Source: an uncultured Chloroflexota bacterium (lineage in GTDB: Bacteria; Chloroflexota; Dehalococcoidia; UBA3495). Taken from it: a stretch of DNA of 11,802 nucleotides. Both the position numbers and the translations under genes were made by a program. The stretch spans positions 1-11,802 of the forward strand of contig CAJWBT010000036.1 of assembly GCA_913020235.1 (NCBI GenBank), given 5' to 3'. This document shows positions 1 to 5,608 of the stretch, piece by piece (position 1 is the first letter of the stretch; each line of letters starts with the position of its first letter). The notes below the pieces were generated by a model. The model was not told where the DNA came from and ran no database searches. It saw only the letters and a list, made by a program, of their open reading frames with translations.

Positions 1-2
1 CG

Positions 3-62
3 GTGCTGTTCATCGAGCGGACCACGCCGGTGTTCCTGGACACCACCACTTCGCTTAACTAG
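3..62 (+). CDS. arlB: C-terminal end of a probable archaellin (partial)
   Basis: Only the last 19 codons and the TAG stop are in the window; the frame reads VLFIERTTPVFLDTTTSLN. Euryarchaeal archaellins, the subunits of the archaellum filament, commonly end in a beta-strand tail of the type (I/V)xIERTxPxxxDxxxxLN, which this matches from memory of the family. Its place immediately before an ArlC/D/E-F-G-H-I-J series is where archaellin genes normally sit. The N-terminal class III signal peptide, the diagnostic part, lies outside the window, so the call depends on tail similarity and gene order. It could also be another secreted beta-rich protein. Confidence 0.6.
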   Translation: MLFIERTTPVFLDTTTSLN

Positions 63-80
63 GCAGCCGGTCCTGATCAA

Positions 81-97
81 CGGCCAATATCTGGCCG
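81..97 (+). promoter_or_regulatory. Stem-loop 1 after the archaellin gene
   Basis: A perfect 6-bp inverted repeat, CGGCCA (81-86) and TGGCCG (92-97), encloses a 5-nt loop, starting 18 nt after the archaellin stop. No T-run follows. It is the first of three stem-loops in this gap; it may stabilise the 3' end of an abundant archaellin message or weaken read-through, which is inference. Confidence 0.35.
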
Positions 98-123
98 GCA
101 CATGGTAACTGTGGCGCAGCTGG

Positions 124-139
124 GCCGGTTCGCACCGGC
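124..139 (+). promoter_or_regulatory. Stem-loop 2 after the archaellin gene
   Basis: GCCGGT (124-129) pairs perfectly with ACCGGC (134-139) across the tetraloop TCGC. It is compact and GC-rich and should be stable in RNA. No T-run follows, so it is not a standard intrinsic terminator. Confidence 0.35.
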
Positions 140-169
140 GGAAGCAAGCGGCGGCGTCCCTGAACGAGC

Positions 170-217
170 TGACCCCGGTGGGGGACTTACCCTCCCCCGA
201 ACCCGCCACCGGGGTCA
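170..217 (+). promoter_or_regulatory. Long 12-bp stem-loop before the ArlC/D/E gene
   Basis: TGACCCCGGTGG (170-181) and CCACCGGGGTCA (206-217) are exact reverse complements with a 24-nt loop; the loop holds further G-rich and C-rich runs (181-184 and 194-198). It ends 38 nt before the ATG at 256. The lack of a T-run argues against an efficient intrinsic terminator. The position suggests attenuation or RNA processing between the archaellin gene and the lower-abundance machinery genes. Confidence 0.45.
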
Positions 218-255
218 GTTCTGCCATCAGCGTCCTGCGGCTACGCGGAGGGCCC

Positions 256-2058
256 ATGGCTGACACTGACGTAAGAGTAGAAACCTTGGAGGACGAGATA
301 AAAGTCCTCAAAGGTGAGGTTCGGCGCACCCTGGTGGACCTCCGGGCGTTGCTCATGAGCGCAGACTCACCGCTGCACGAAGGGTCCTTCGGGCGCCGCA
401 CGGCTTCCGGGGATGGCGGTGAGCCGGGTCTCTCCAAGGAAGAGGTCCTCGATATGGTCCGGGAGGCTACTGATGCCGCCAAGGCCGCCGCGCCGGGAGG
501 ATCGGGTGAACCCGGGCTCTCCAAGGAAGAGGTGCTCGCCATGGTCAAGGAGGCTACCGCAAACGTCAGGGCAGCCGCACCGGATCCTGGGCCTGCCCCG
601 CCGGCGCAACCAGCCGTGGCGGCGGCGCCCGCCGCGCCGGGGTTTCCTGGTCTAGGTCCGGGGCCTGGCGCACCGCCTGGCGCTCCCCCCGCTTCGAGCC
701 CAATGTTTGGCGCCGCGACCGGCGCACCGCCGGGCGCTCCTCCTACCGACTTTGCATTCGCTGACCAGGAACGGCGGTTGGAAGAGCAGCAGCGGCGGAT
801 GGATGAGCAGGAACGAAGGATGGCGGAGCAAGCGCGAGACGCTGCCAAACCTGACCCTGCCATTGCGGCTCAGGAACGGCGGATGGCAGACCAGCAGAGG
901 CGGATGGATGAGCAGGAACGAAGATTCGAACAGCAGGAACGAAACTCCGCCAAACCCGACCCTGCCCTCGCGGCTCAGGAACGGCGGCTGGAAGACCAGC
1001 AGCGGCGGATGGACGATCAGGAACGGAAGTTCGCGGAGCAAATGCGAGATGCCTCCAAACCTGATCCCGCCCTGGCCGCCCTAGAGCAGAAGCTGGAAGA
1101 ACAGGCACGCGCTATGGCGGAGCAAACCCGCGGTGCCGGGAGGGCCGGGCGCGACGAATATCCGGCGGTCGATGTGGGAAGGGAGGATCGGGACATCGGG
1201 CGGTCCGAAAGAGACTCCTCGAGAATGGGAGAGTGGGAAGGAGACGAAGAGGATAGTGGTCCACGCCGTCCCTCAAGGCCAGAGCGGCGCCAGCGAGAAC
1301 TTGACGAACGGGACCTGTACGAAGAGCTGGATCGGCTCCGGGGATCCCTCCGGGCGGAGGACGGCTTCCAGGATAGAGGACGCAATGGCCGGGACCGCGA
1401 ATACATTGAAGAGGAGCTAGAGGAAACGCGCTATCCTACCCGCTCCCGCAACGGGGCAGGTAGGCGGGACCGCGATTACGTTGAGGATGAGCCCGAAGAA
1501 GAGCGCTACCCTACTCGCTCCCACAACGGCGCAGATAGGCGGGGCCGCGATTACGTTGAGGATGAGCCCGAAGAAAGGCGCTATTCCACCCGCTCCCGGA
1601 ACGGGGCGGGTACGCGGGGCCGCGGCCACGTTGAGGATGAGCCCGAAGACGAGCGCCATTCTTCCCGATCCCGCAACGGGTTCGGCAGCCGGGTATACGA
1701 AGAGTACCTTGACCTCCTGGGCGAAACCGAAGAACTGAACGCCGAGGAAGCGGACGGTAAGGCCGAGCTACCCCTCGACATAAATCTGCTGTCCAGTCTT
1801 ACCCGCTGGGCGTCCATCGCGAAGCGCCGGGTTGGGGGGCAGCGGCTGAGCGAAATCCTGGACCTGTACACCGAGTCCGGGCATCTGACGCCAAGATTGC
1901 GCGAGCTGCTGGTCCACCTCTCCGAAATGGTTGAGGATGTGCCCATGGAGACCAGCCGTGACGCCCAGGACTGCGTTGACCTGCTTTCACATTTGCACGG
2001 CATCCTTGCGGGAGGAGTGGCCATCCAGGAACTCAGACAGGCGAAGGCTGCCAGCTAG
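256..2058 (+). CDS. Oversized ArlC/D/E-type archaellum protein with ArlD/E-like C-terminal domain
   Basis: ArlC/D/E proteins form a cytoplasmic ring around the archaellum motor and link it to chemotaxis in euryarchaea. This 600-residue soluble protein has, in order: a short helical N-terminus (about 1-40, with LEDEIKVLKGEVRRTLVDLR, resembling the N-terminus of archaeal Arl proteins); two copies of a GEPGLSKEEVL motif (about 55 and 84); a Pro/Ala/Gly linker (109-164); three 35-residue heptad repeats (171-275); a strongly charged Arg/Asp/Glu region with three 25-residue repeats (392-466); and a C-terminal domain (about 505-600) with the ArlD/E pattern DINLLSSLTRWA, a Gly, LSEILDLY, G-x-L and LLVHL. 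The ATG at 256 has GGAGGG four or so nt upstream; an in-frame GTG at 178 would add 26 unlike residues inside the stem-loop and is less likely. Archaeal relatives are usually shorter. The C-terminal match is moderate, the operon context strong. No separate arlC, arlD or arlE is present. Confidence 0.75.
   Translation: MADTDVRVETLEDEIKVLKGEVRRTLVDLRALLMSADSPLHEGSFGRRTASGDGGEPGLSKEEVLDMVREATDAAKAAAPGGSGEPGLSKEEVLAMVKEATANVRAAAPDPGPAPPAQPAVAAAPAAPGFPGLGPGPGAPPGAPPASSPMFGAATGAPPGAPPTDFAFADQERRLEEQQRRMDEQERRMAEQARDAAKPDPAIAAQERRMADQQRRMDEQERRFEQQERNSAKPDPALAAQERRLEDQQRRMDDQERKFAEQMRDASKPDPALAALEQKLEEQARAMAEQTRGAGRAGRDEYPAVDVGREDRDIGRSERDSSRMGEWEGDEEDSGPRRPSRPERRQRELDERDLYEELDRLRGSLRAEDGFQDRGRNGRDREYIEEELEETRYPTRSRNGAGRRDRDYVEDEPEEERYPTRSHNGADRRGRDYVEDEPEERRYSTRSRNGAGTRGRGHVEDEPEDERHSSRSRNGFGSRVYEEYLDLLGETEELNAEEADGKAELPLDINLLSSLTRWASIAKRRVGGQRLSEILDLYTESGHLTPRLRELLVHLSEMVEDVPMETSRDAQDCVDLLSHLHGILAGGVAIQELRQAKAAS
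418..555 (+). repeat. Duplicated GEPGLSKEEVL motif
   Basis: Two copies, at 418-468 and 505-555, 87 nt apart, encode GEPGLSKEEVLxMVxEAT. The DNA is nearly identical, which points to a recent internal duplication. Each copy looks like a short amphipathic helix after a Gly-Pro turn. Confidence 0.75.
766..1080 (+). repeat. Three tandem 105-bp repeats encoding heptad coiled coil
   Basis: Units at 766-870, 871-975 and 976-1080 each encode 35 residues, that is five heptads, beginning QERR(L/M), QQRRMD(E/D), QERR or QERK, and ending in KPDPA(I/L)AA. A partial fourth unit follows. The heptads are rich in Gln, Glu and Arg with one hydrophobic residue at a fixed place, as in a charged coiled coil; the KPDPA segment should break it every fifth heptad. 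Confidence 0.85.
1429..1653 (+). repeat. Three tandem 75-bp repeats encoding charged segments
   Basis: Units at 1429-1503, 1504-1578 and 1579-1653 each encode 25 residues of the type RY(P/S)TRSxNGA, a basic stretch, then (Y/H)VEDEPE. A partial fourth copy begins at 1654 and a degenerate one precedes the block. Each unit alternates a basic half with an acidic half, so neighbouring units could pair electrostatically. Likely disordered. Confidence 0.85.
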
Positions 2059-2060
2059 CT

Positions 2061-2090
2061 GGAGGAGGATCCCGGCTTCGGGATCGCGAT
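2061..2090 (+). promoter_or_regulatory. arlF ribosome binding site with a hairpin between it and the ATG
   Basis: A strong Shine-Dalgarno GGAGGAG (2061-2067) lies 23 nt before the ATG at 2091, too far for normal use. The spacer holds a perfect 7-bp stem GATCCCG (2068-2074) / CGGGATC (2079-2085) with loop GCTT. Folding it would leave an effective spacing of about 5 nt (GCGAT). No canonical start codon exists in frame between the upstream stop (2055) and 2091. Phage T4 genes 25 and 38 are remembered precedents for hairpin-bridged ribosome sites. Confidence 0.6.
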
Positions 2091-2558
2091 ATGGAAAAAG
2101 TCATTAGCACCGCGTTGCTGATTATCGCCAGCGTCGTGGCCTCCTTGGCCTTGATCAATGCGGTGATGCCCGCCCTGGGCAAGAGTTCGTCGGCGTTGGT
2201 CACGGCCAACAAGAGTGCGGCCGAGCGGATCAAAACGGACATCGACATCGTTCACGCTACCGGGGACACGGGGACCAACACGGTCACGGTCTGGGTGAAG
2301 AACATCGGCCCTCAGGTCATAAAGGTAATATCGGATAGCGACGTGTTCCTTACCAAGCCGAGCAGCGTGGTGCGATTACCCTACGGGGACGGCTGCAGCA
2401 GCAACTGTTGGGACTTCACCATAGAAGGGAGCAGTGTCGACTGGAGTCAGGCCGTAACGGTCAAGTTCACCCTTTACACCGCGATGGCCGTCGGCACCCA
2501 TACCATATCCGTCGCGGTGTTCAACGCCGTGAGCGCCAGCAAGGATTTCAGCGTGTAA
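2091..2558 (+). CDS. arlF: ArlF, archaellum stator-type protein
   Basis: In archaea ArlF is anchored in the membrane by one N-terminal helix and exposes a beta-sandwich domain that binds the S-layer, giving the motor its static part. This 155-residue protein has an N-terminal hydrophobic helix (about 4-26, rich in Ile, Val, Ala, Leu), an SSSALVTANKSAAERIKTDI stretch as in archaellin-like proteins, and a beta-rich domain with VTVWVKNIG at 66-73, a hallmark of this family. Two cysteines (C102 and C106, in GCSSNC) could form a disulfide outside the membrane. It starts 32 nt after the preceding stop. What it anchors to in a bacterium without an archaeal S-layer cannot be told from sequence. It is distinguished from ArlG mainly by order and by the VKNIG motif. 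Confidence 0.82.
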   Translation: MEKVISTALLIIASVVASLALINAVMPALGKSSSALVTANKSAAERIKTDIDIVHATGDTGTNTVTVWVKNIGPQVIKVISDSDVFLTKPSSVVRLPYGDGCSSNCWDFTIEGSSVDWSQAVTVKFTLYTAMAVGTHTISVAVFNAVSASKDFSV

Positions 2559-2591
2559 AGGCGGGGGATCCCTTGAGAAGAGGCATGCCAG

Positions 2592-3110
2592 GTGGGTATT
2601 CTCATAGCCGGATTGGTGGTTATCACCATGCTTTTGGTGGCTTCGGGCGTGATGTTCAGTAGCTTTTTGGAGACCTCGGTGACGGGAGCCCAGTCGCTAA
2701 AAGAGATAACCCAGGTCAGCACCGAGCGCTCGGGAAGCGCCTTGGACATCACCAGCGGCGTCTTCGACGGGGCGGCCGGAAAAGACCTGAGCGTGGTGGT
2801 GGACAACACGGGCTCCCAGACCGTGGTCCAGTTTGGGGAGATGGATGTGATCGTGGAGTACACGGATTCGTCGGATAATGCGGTGCTGACCTTCCTGGAT
2901 TACGAGGCCTTGGGGATTGGCAACAACAAGTGGACGGTTCCCACCACCGGCGTCACCCCCGACACCTTCAACCCGGGTCTCTGGGACTCCGATGAGAACC
3001 TCTTCATCGACATGCGGGTCGACCCGGCGGTAAAGTCGGGGACCGCCGCCCTGGTCGTGGTGGCCACGCCCTGGGGGGTTTCGGATCAAACCTCGGTCTC
3101 AGCTCCATGA
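2592..3110 (+). CDS. arlG: ArlG, archaellum stator-type protein
   Basis: ArlG partners ArlF; in archaea its soluble domain forms a filament capped by ArlF that reaches the S-layer. The 172-residue product has an N-terminal membrane helix (about 2-25, no positive residues before it), a polar linker, and a beta-rich domain with LSVVVDNTGSQTV (about 66-78), the ArlG counterpart of the ArlF motif, followed by EMDVIVEY. The GTG at 2592 is the first start codon after an in-frame TGA at 2574 and has AGAGG (2579-2583) 8 nt upstream. It lies 33 nt after arlF. The very short segment before the helix makes a class III signal peptide unlikely. Family assignment is from the motif and from position between arlF and arlH. 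Confidence 0.8.
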   Translation: MGILIAGLVVITMLLVASGVMFSSFLETSVTGAQSLKEITQVSTERSGSALDITSGVFDGAAGKDLSVVVDNTGSQTVVQFGEMDVIVEYTDSSDNAVLTFLDYEALGIGNNKWTVPTTGVTPDTFNPGLWDSDENLFIDMRVDPAVKSGTAALVVVATPWGVSDQTSVSAP

Positions 3111-3143
3111 GCCCTCCAGGCTGATCAAGGGAGGAGTCACGGG

Positions 3144-3197
3144 ATGGGCAAGCAAAGGAGGGCCACATTACACAGCAAGGCATCAGCCAGATCATAA
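3144..3197 (+). CDS. Possible 17-codon leader ORF overlapping the start of arlH
   Basis: An ATG at 3144 with a strong Shine-Dalgarno (AGGGAGGAG, 3128-3136, 7-nt spacing) opens a 17-codon frame ending at TAA 3195-3197. It covers the arlH ribosome site and its proposed ATT start, in another frame. It could be a leader peptide coupling or regulating arlH. Equally, it could be the real arlH start cut off by one missing base: adding one base in the AAA or GGG run near 3154-3162 joins it in frame to arlH. The peptide itself resembles nothing I know. Confidence 0.3.
   Translation: MGKQRRATLHSKASARS
3156..3162 (+). promoter_or_regulatory. Shine-Dalgarno supporting an ATT start for arlH
   Basis: AGGAGGG lies 4-5 nt before an ATT codon at 3167 in the arlH frame. 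No ATG, GTG or TTG occurs in this frame between the in-frame TGA near 3122 and the ATG at 3227. That ATG has no ribosome site and would delete conserved residues. Confidence 0.55.
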
Positions 3198-3880
3198 CCA
3201 CTGGCAGTGGCGAAATCGACAAGAAGATGGGTGGTGGGATCCCGGTCGGCTCCCTGGTGCTGCTAGAGGGCCAATCGGACGCGGGGAAAAGCGTGCTGTC
3301 CCAGCACCTCTCCCATGGCGCCTTGACCAGTAGGATGTCCGTGGCCTACTACACCACGGAGAACACTGTGAAAAGCCTGATGTCCCAGATGTCCTCCCTC
3401 AACCTGGACGTCACGGACTACTTCCTGTGCGACCGGATGCGCGTTTATCCCTTGGAGGTCGGGTCGGTGGAGGAGGAGGCGACCAAAGAGGCGTTTATGG
3501 GGTTGATCGACCATTTCGACGCCCTGCCCGCCAGGTTCAACCTGGAGATCGTGGACTCGCTGACCGGCCTAGTCGCCCATAGCGACGACCGGGCCATCAT
3601 CGACTTCTTCGCCGCCTGCAAGCAGCTGTGTGACCAGGGCCGGACCATCGTCGCGGTGGTCCATTCCTACGCCTTCGACGACCGCATGCTGATACGAGTC
3701 CGGTCCCTATGTGATGCCCATCTGACTCTCAAGATGGAGCAGGTAGGAGAGCGGCTGGTCAAGATAATGGAGGTGGCCAAGGTCCGCAATGCCGACCAGT
3801 CCACAGGAAACATCATAAGCTTCGATGTGGAGCCCGGCATGGGTATGAAAATCATCCCCATCTCCAAGGCGAAGGCGTAG
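3167..3880 (+). CDS. arlH: ArlH, KaiC-like archaellum ATPase/regulator
   Basis: ArlH is a RecA/KaiC-fold ATP-binding protein that forms a ring under the archaellum platform and binds ArlI; its nucleotide state is thought to control assembly and rotation. Numbered from the ATT at 3167 (237 residues): IITTGSGEIDKKMGGGIP (9-26), the conserved family N-terminus; Walker A GQSDAGKS (35-42); TTENTVKSL (63-71) and LDVTDYF (80-86), both as in archaeal ArlH; Walker B LEIVDS ending at D130. The ATG at 3227 would remove the first 20 residues including ITTGSGEID, so I place the start upstream. No canonical start is available there, only ATT with a good ribosome site, or a frame break from the ATG at 3144. 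It is separated from arlI by 3 nt. Family identity is very secure, the start is not. Confidence 0.85.
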   Translation: MTQQGISQIITTGSGEIDKKMGGGIPVGSLVLLEGQSDAGKSVLSQHLSHGALTSRMSVAYYTTENTVKSLMSQMSSLNLDVTDYFLCDRMRVYPLEVGSVEEEATKEAFMGLIDHFDALPARFNLEIVDSLTGLVAHSDDRAIIDFFAACKQLCDQGRTIVAVVHSYAFDDRMLIRVRSLCDAHLTLKMEQVGERLVKIMEVAKVRNADQSTGNIISFDVEPGMGMKIIPISKAKA

Positions 3881-3883
3881 ACC

Positions 3884-5608
3884 ATGGGCGCGGTGGTACC
3901 CTTTCCGGTCAAAACAGGCCACTCCCACCAGGGGGGAGTGACTAGCTGCCCGGTTTTCAGGCTGTTGCCCTCGACGCTACAAGAAGCGTCGAAAAAAGAT
4001 GAGTTCTTGCTGGATTACATCCATGTATTACCCGTGGATGAGACCGGGATTCCCGAGTATTACGAGGAGTTGGACCGTAAGTTGGGGGACAAGAAGAACC
4101 CCAACCTGATCTACCCAATTGGGGGCGGCCTCTACATTCACATCTACCCGGACCATTCCGACACCAGGGACTACTACATCGCCATCGAGCCGGGGATGTT
4201 CGCCGACTCCAGCGCGCTGATGGAAGAGTTGGAGGACCACCTGGTCGACCATGTGAAGGAGTTGGAAGCGGTAGAGGGCGCGGACGTGGACCGGACCAAG
4301 GTGCTCCGTGAAATCCTGAAAAAGTCCGTGGTGGTAGTCAAGCCAAAGGCCCTGAAACAGGCGCGGCTGAAAGCAAAGAAGAAATCTGGTCAAAAGATGC
4401 CGGTGACCAAGACCCAGCTGGCAACCCTCCGTTACCAGCTGGTTCGGGACAAAGAGGGCATGGGCGTGCTGGAACCCCTGATTCTGGACCCGCACATCGA
4501 AGATATTAGCTGCAGCGGGACTGGCCCATTGTTCCTGGAACACAAGATCTTCAAGAGCTTGAAGGCCAGCATCAACTTTGAGACTGCGGCGGACCTGGAC
4601 ACCTTCGTCATCCAGATGTCGGAAAAGATCGGCAAGCCGGTCACCTACCGCAACCCGATAATTGACGCCACCCTGCTCGACGGCTCGCGAATCAACGTGG
4701 TGTATGGGGATGACGTCTCCAAACGGGGCAGCAATTTCACCATCCGGAAGTTCGCCAGCACCCCTCTGAGCATAGTTCAGTTGGTGCAGTTCGGAGGGCT
4801 CACTTGGGAGATGGCGGCGTACCTGTCCATGGCCATGCTCCATGGGATGAATTTGTTCATATCCGGGGAAACCGCCTCGGGCAAGACGACCTTGATGAAC
4901 GCGGTGACGGTGTTCCTTCACCCTACCGCCAAGATCGTGAGCATCGAGGACACCCCGGAGTTGCAAGTGCCCCACCCCAACTGGATTCGCGAGGTGATCA
5001 GGGGAAGACCGGGTGAGGAGGGCGGGGCCTCGGTTACCATGTTCGACCTGCTGCGTGCGGCTCTGAGGCAGCGGCCCAACGAGATAGTGATCGGCGAGAT
5101 TCGAGGCGAGGAAGGCGCCATCGCCTTCCAAGCGATGCAGACCGGCCACGCTTGCATGGCCACTTTCCACGCCGCCACGGTGGAGAAACTCATTCAGCGG
5201 CTGACCGGTCACCCCATCAACATCCCGAAGACCTATGTTGACAACCTCAACCTGGTCGTCATCCAGAGCATGGTCCGCCTGCCCAACGGTAAAGACGGAC
5301 GGAGGATCATCAGCGTCAACGAGATCGTGGGCTACGATCCCTCCAGCGACTCCTTCTCATTCATTGAAGTGTTTCGATGGAACCCGGCCACCGACACGTT
5401 CGAGTTTACCGGTTATATGAACAGCTACCTGCTAGAGGAGGTCATCGCGGCAAAACGAGGCATTCCTCCCACCCGGAAACGAGAGATATATACAGAGCTT
5501 ACCCGCCGGGGCAACATACTGCGCCGGTTGGGCGAACAGGGGATTACGGATTTCTATGACCTCTACCAAGTCCTCTCGAAAGCGTACCGCGAGGGTGTCT
5601 TCGGATAG
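3884..5608 (+). CDS. arlI: ArlI, archaellum motor and assembly ATPase
   Basis: ArlI is a hexameric secretion-superfamily ATPase of the type II/IV secretion family that both assembles the archaellin filament and drives its rotation. The 574-residue protein has an N-terminal domain (about 30-180, with LLDYIHVLPVDETGIPEYY and a basic KPKALKQARLKAKKK region), a linker domain with LEPLILDPHIEDISCSG (196-212), and the C-terminal ATPase: Walker A GETASGKTT (328-336), Asp box SIEDTPEL (353-360), Walker B IVIGEIRGEE (401-410) and His box HACMATFHA (422-430). All catalytic motifs are intact. The ATG at 3884 comes 3 nt after arlH stops, with only a weak ribosome site, which suggests translational coupling. 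The first 25 or so residues look non-conserved and hold a DNA inverted repeat. A pilus ATPase (PilB/TadA) is the alternative, but neighbours and N-terminus favour ArlI. Confidence 0.92.
   Translation: MGAVVPFPVKTGHSHQGGVTSCPVFRLLPSTLQEASKKDEFLLDYIHVLPVDETGIPEYYEELDRKLGDKKNPNLIYPIGGGLYIHIYPDHSDTRDYYIAIEPGMFADSSALMEELEDHLVDHVKELEAVEGADVDRTKVLREILKKSVVVVKPKALKQARLKAKKKSGQKMPVTKTQLATLRYQLVRDKEGMGVLEPLILDPHIEDISCSGTGPLFLEHKIFKSLKASINFETAADLDTFVIQMSEKIGKPVTYRNPIIDATLLDGSRINVVYGDDVSKRGSNFTIRKFASTPLSIVQLVQFGGLTWEMAAYLSMAMLHGMNLFISGETASGKTTLMNAVTVFLHPTAKIVSIEDTPELQVPHPNWIREVIRGRPGEEGGASVTMFDLLRAALRQRPNEIVIGEIRGEEGAIAFQAMQTGHACMATFHAATVEKLIQRLTGHPINIPKTYVDNLNLVVIQSMVRLPNGKDGRRIISVNEIVGYDPSSDSFSFIEVFRWNPATDTFEFTGYMNSYLLEEVIAAKRGIPPTRKREIYTELTRRGNILRRLGEQGITDFYDLYQVLSKAYREGVFG
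3920..3940 (+). other. Stem-loop at the 5' end of arlI
   Basis: CACTCCC (3920-3926) and GGGAGTG (3934-3940) form a perfect 7-bp stem with a 7-nt loop, 36-56 nt after the arlI ATG, inside the poorly conserved N-terminal codons. It may affect translation or be incidental. Confidence 0.3.

Noticed and set aside
178..255. Upstream GTG start for the ArlC/D/E gene
   Set aside because: It falls within the 12-bp stem-loop, has no good ribosome site and adds residues unlike the family; ATG 256 with GGAGGG is better.
766..1653. Repeat blocks as a possible CRISPR array or mobile element
   Set aside because: The repeats are in frame, contiguous without spacers, and encode heptads or charged units inside one gene.
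4028..5212. 394-codon open frame on the minus strand inside arlI
   Set aside because: It lies entirely antisense to a strongly conserved ATPase gene; its translation is His/Gln/Val-rich without domains, typical of a GC-rich shadow frame.
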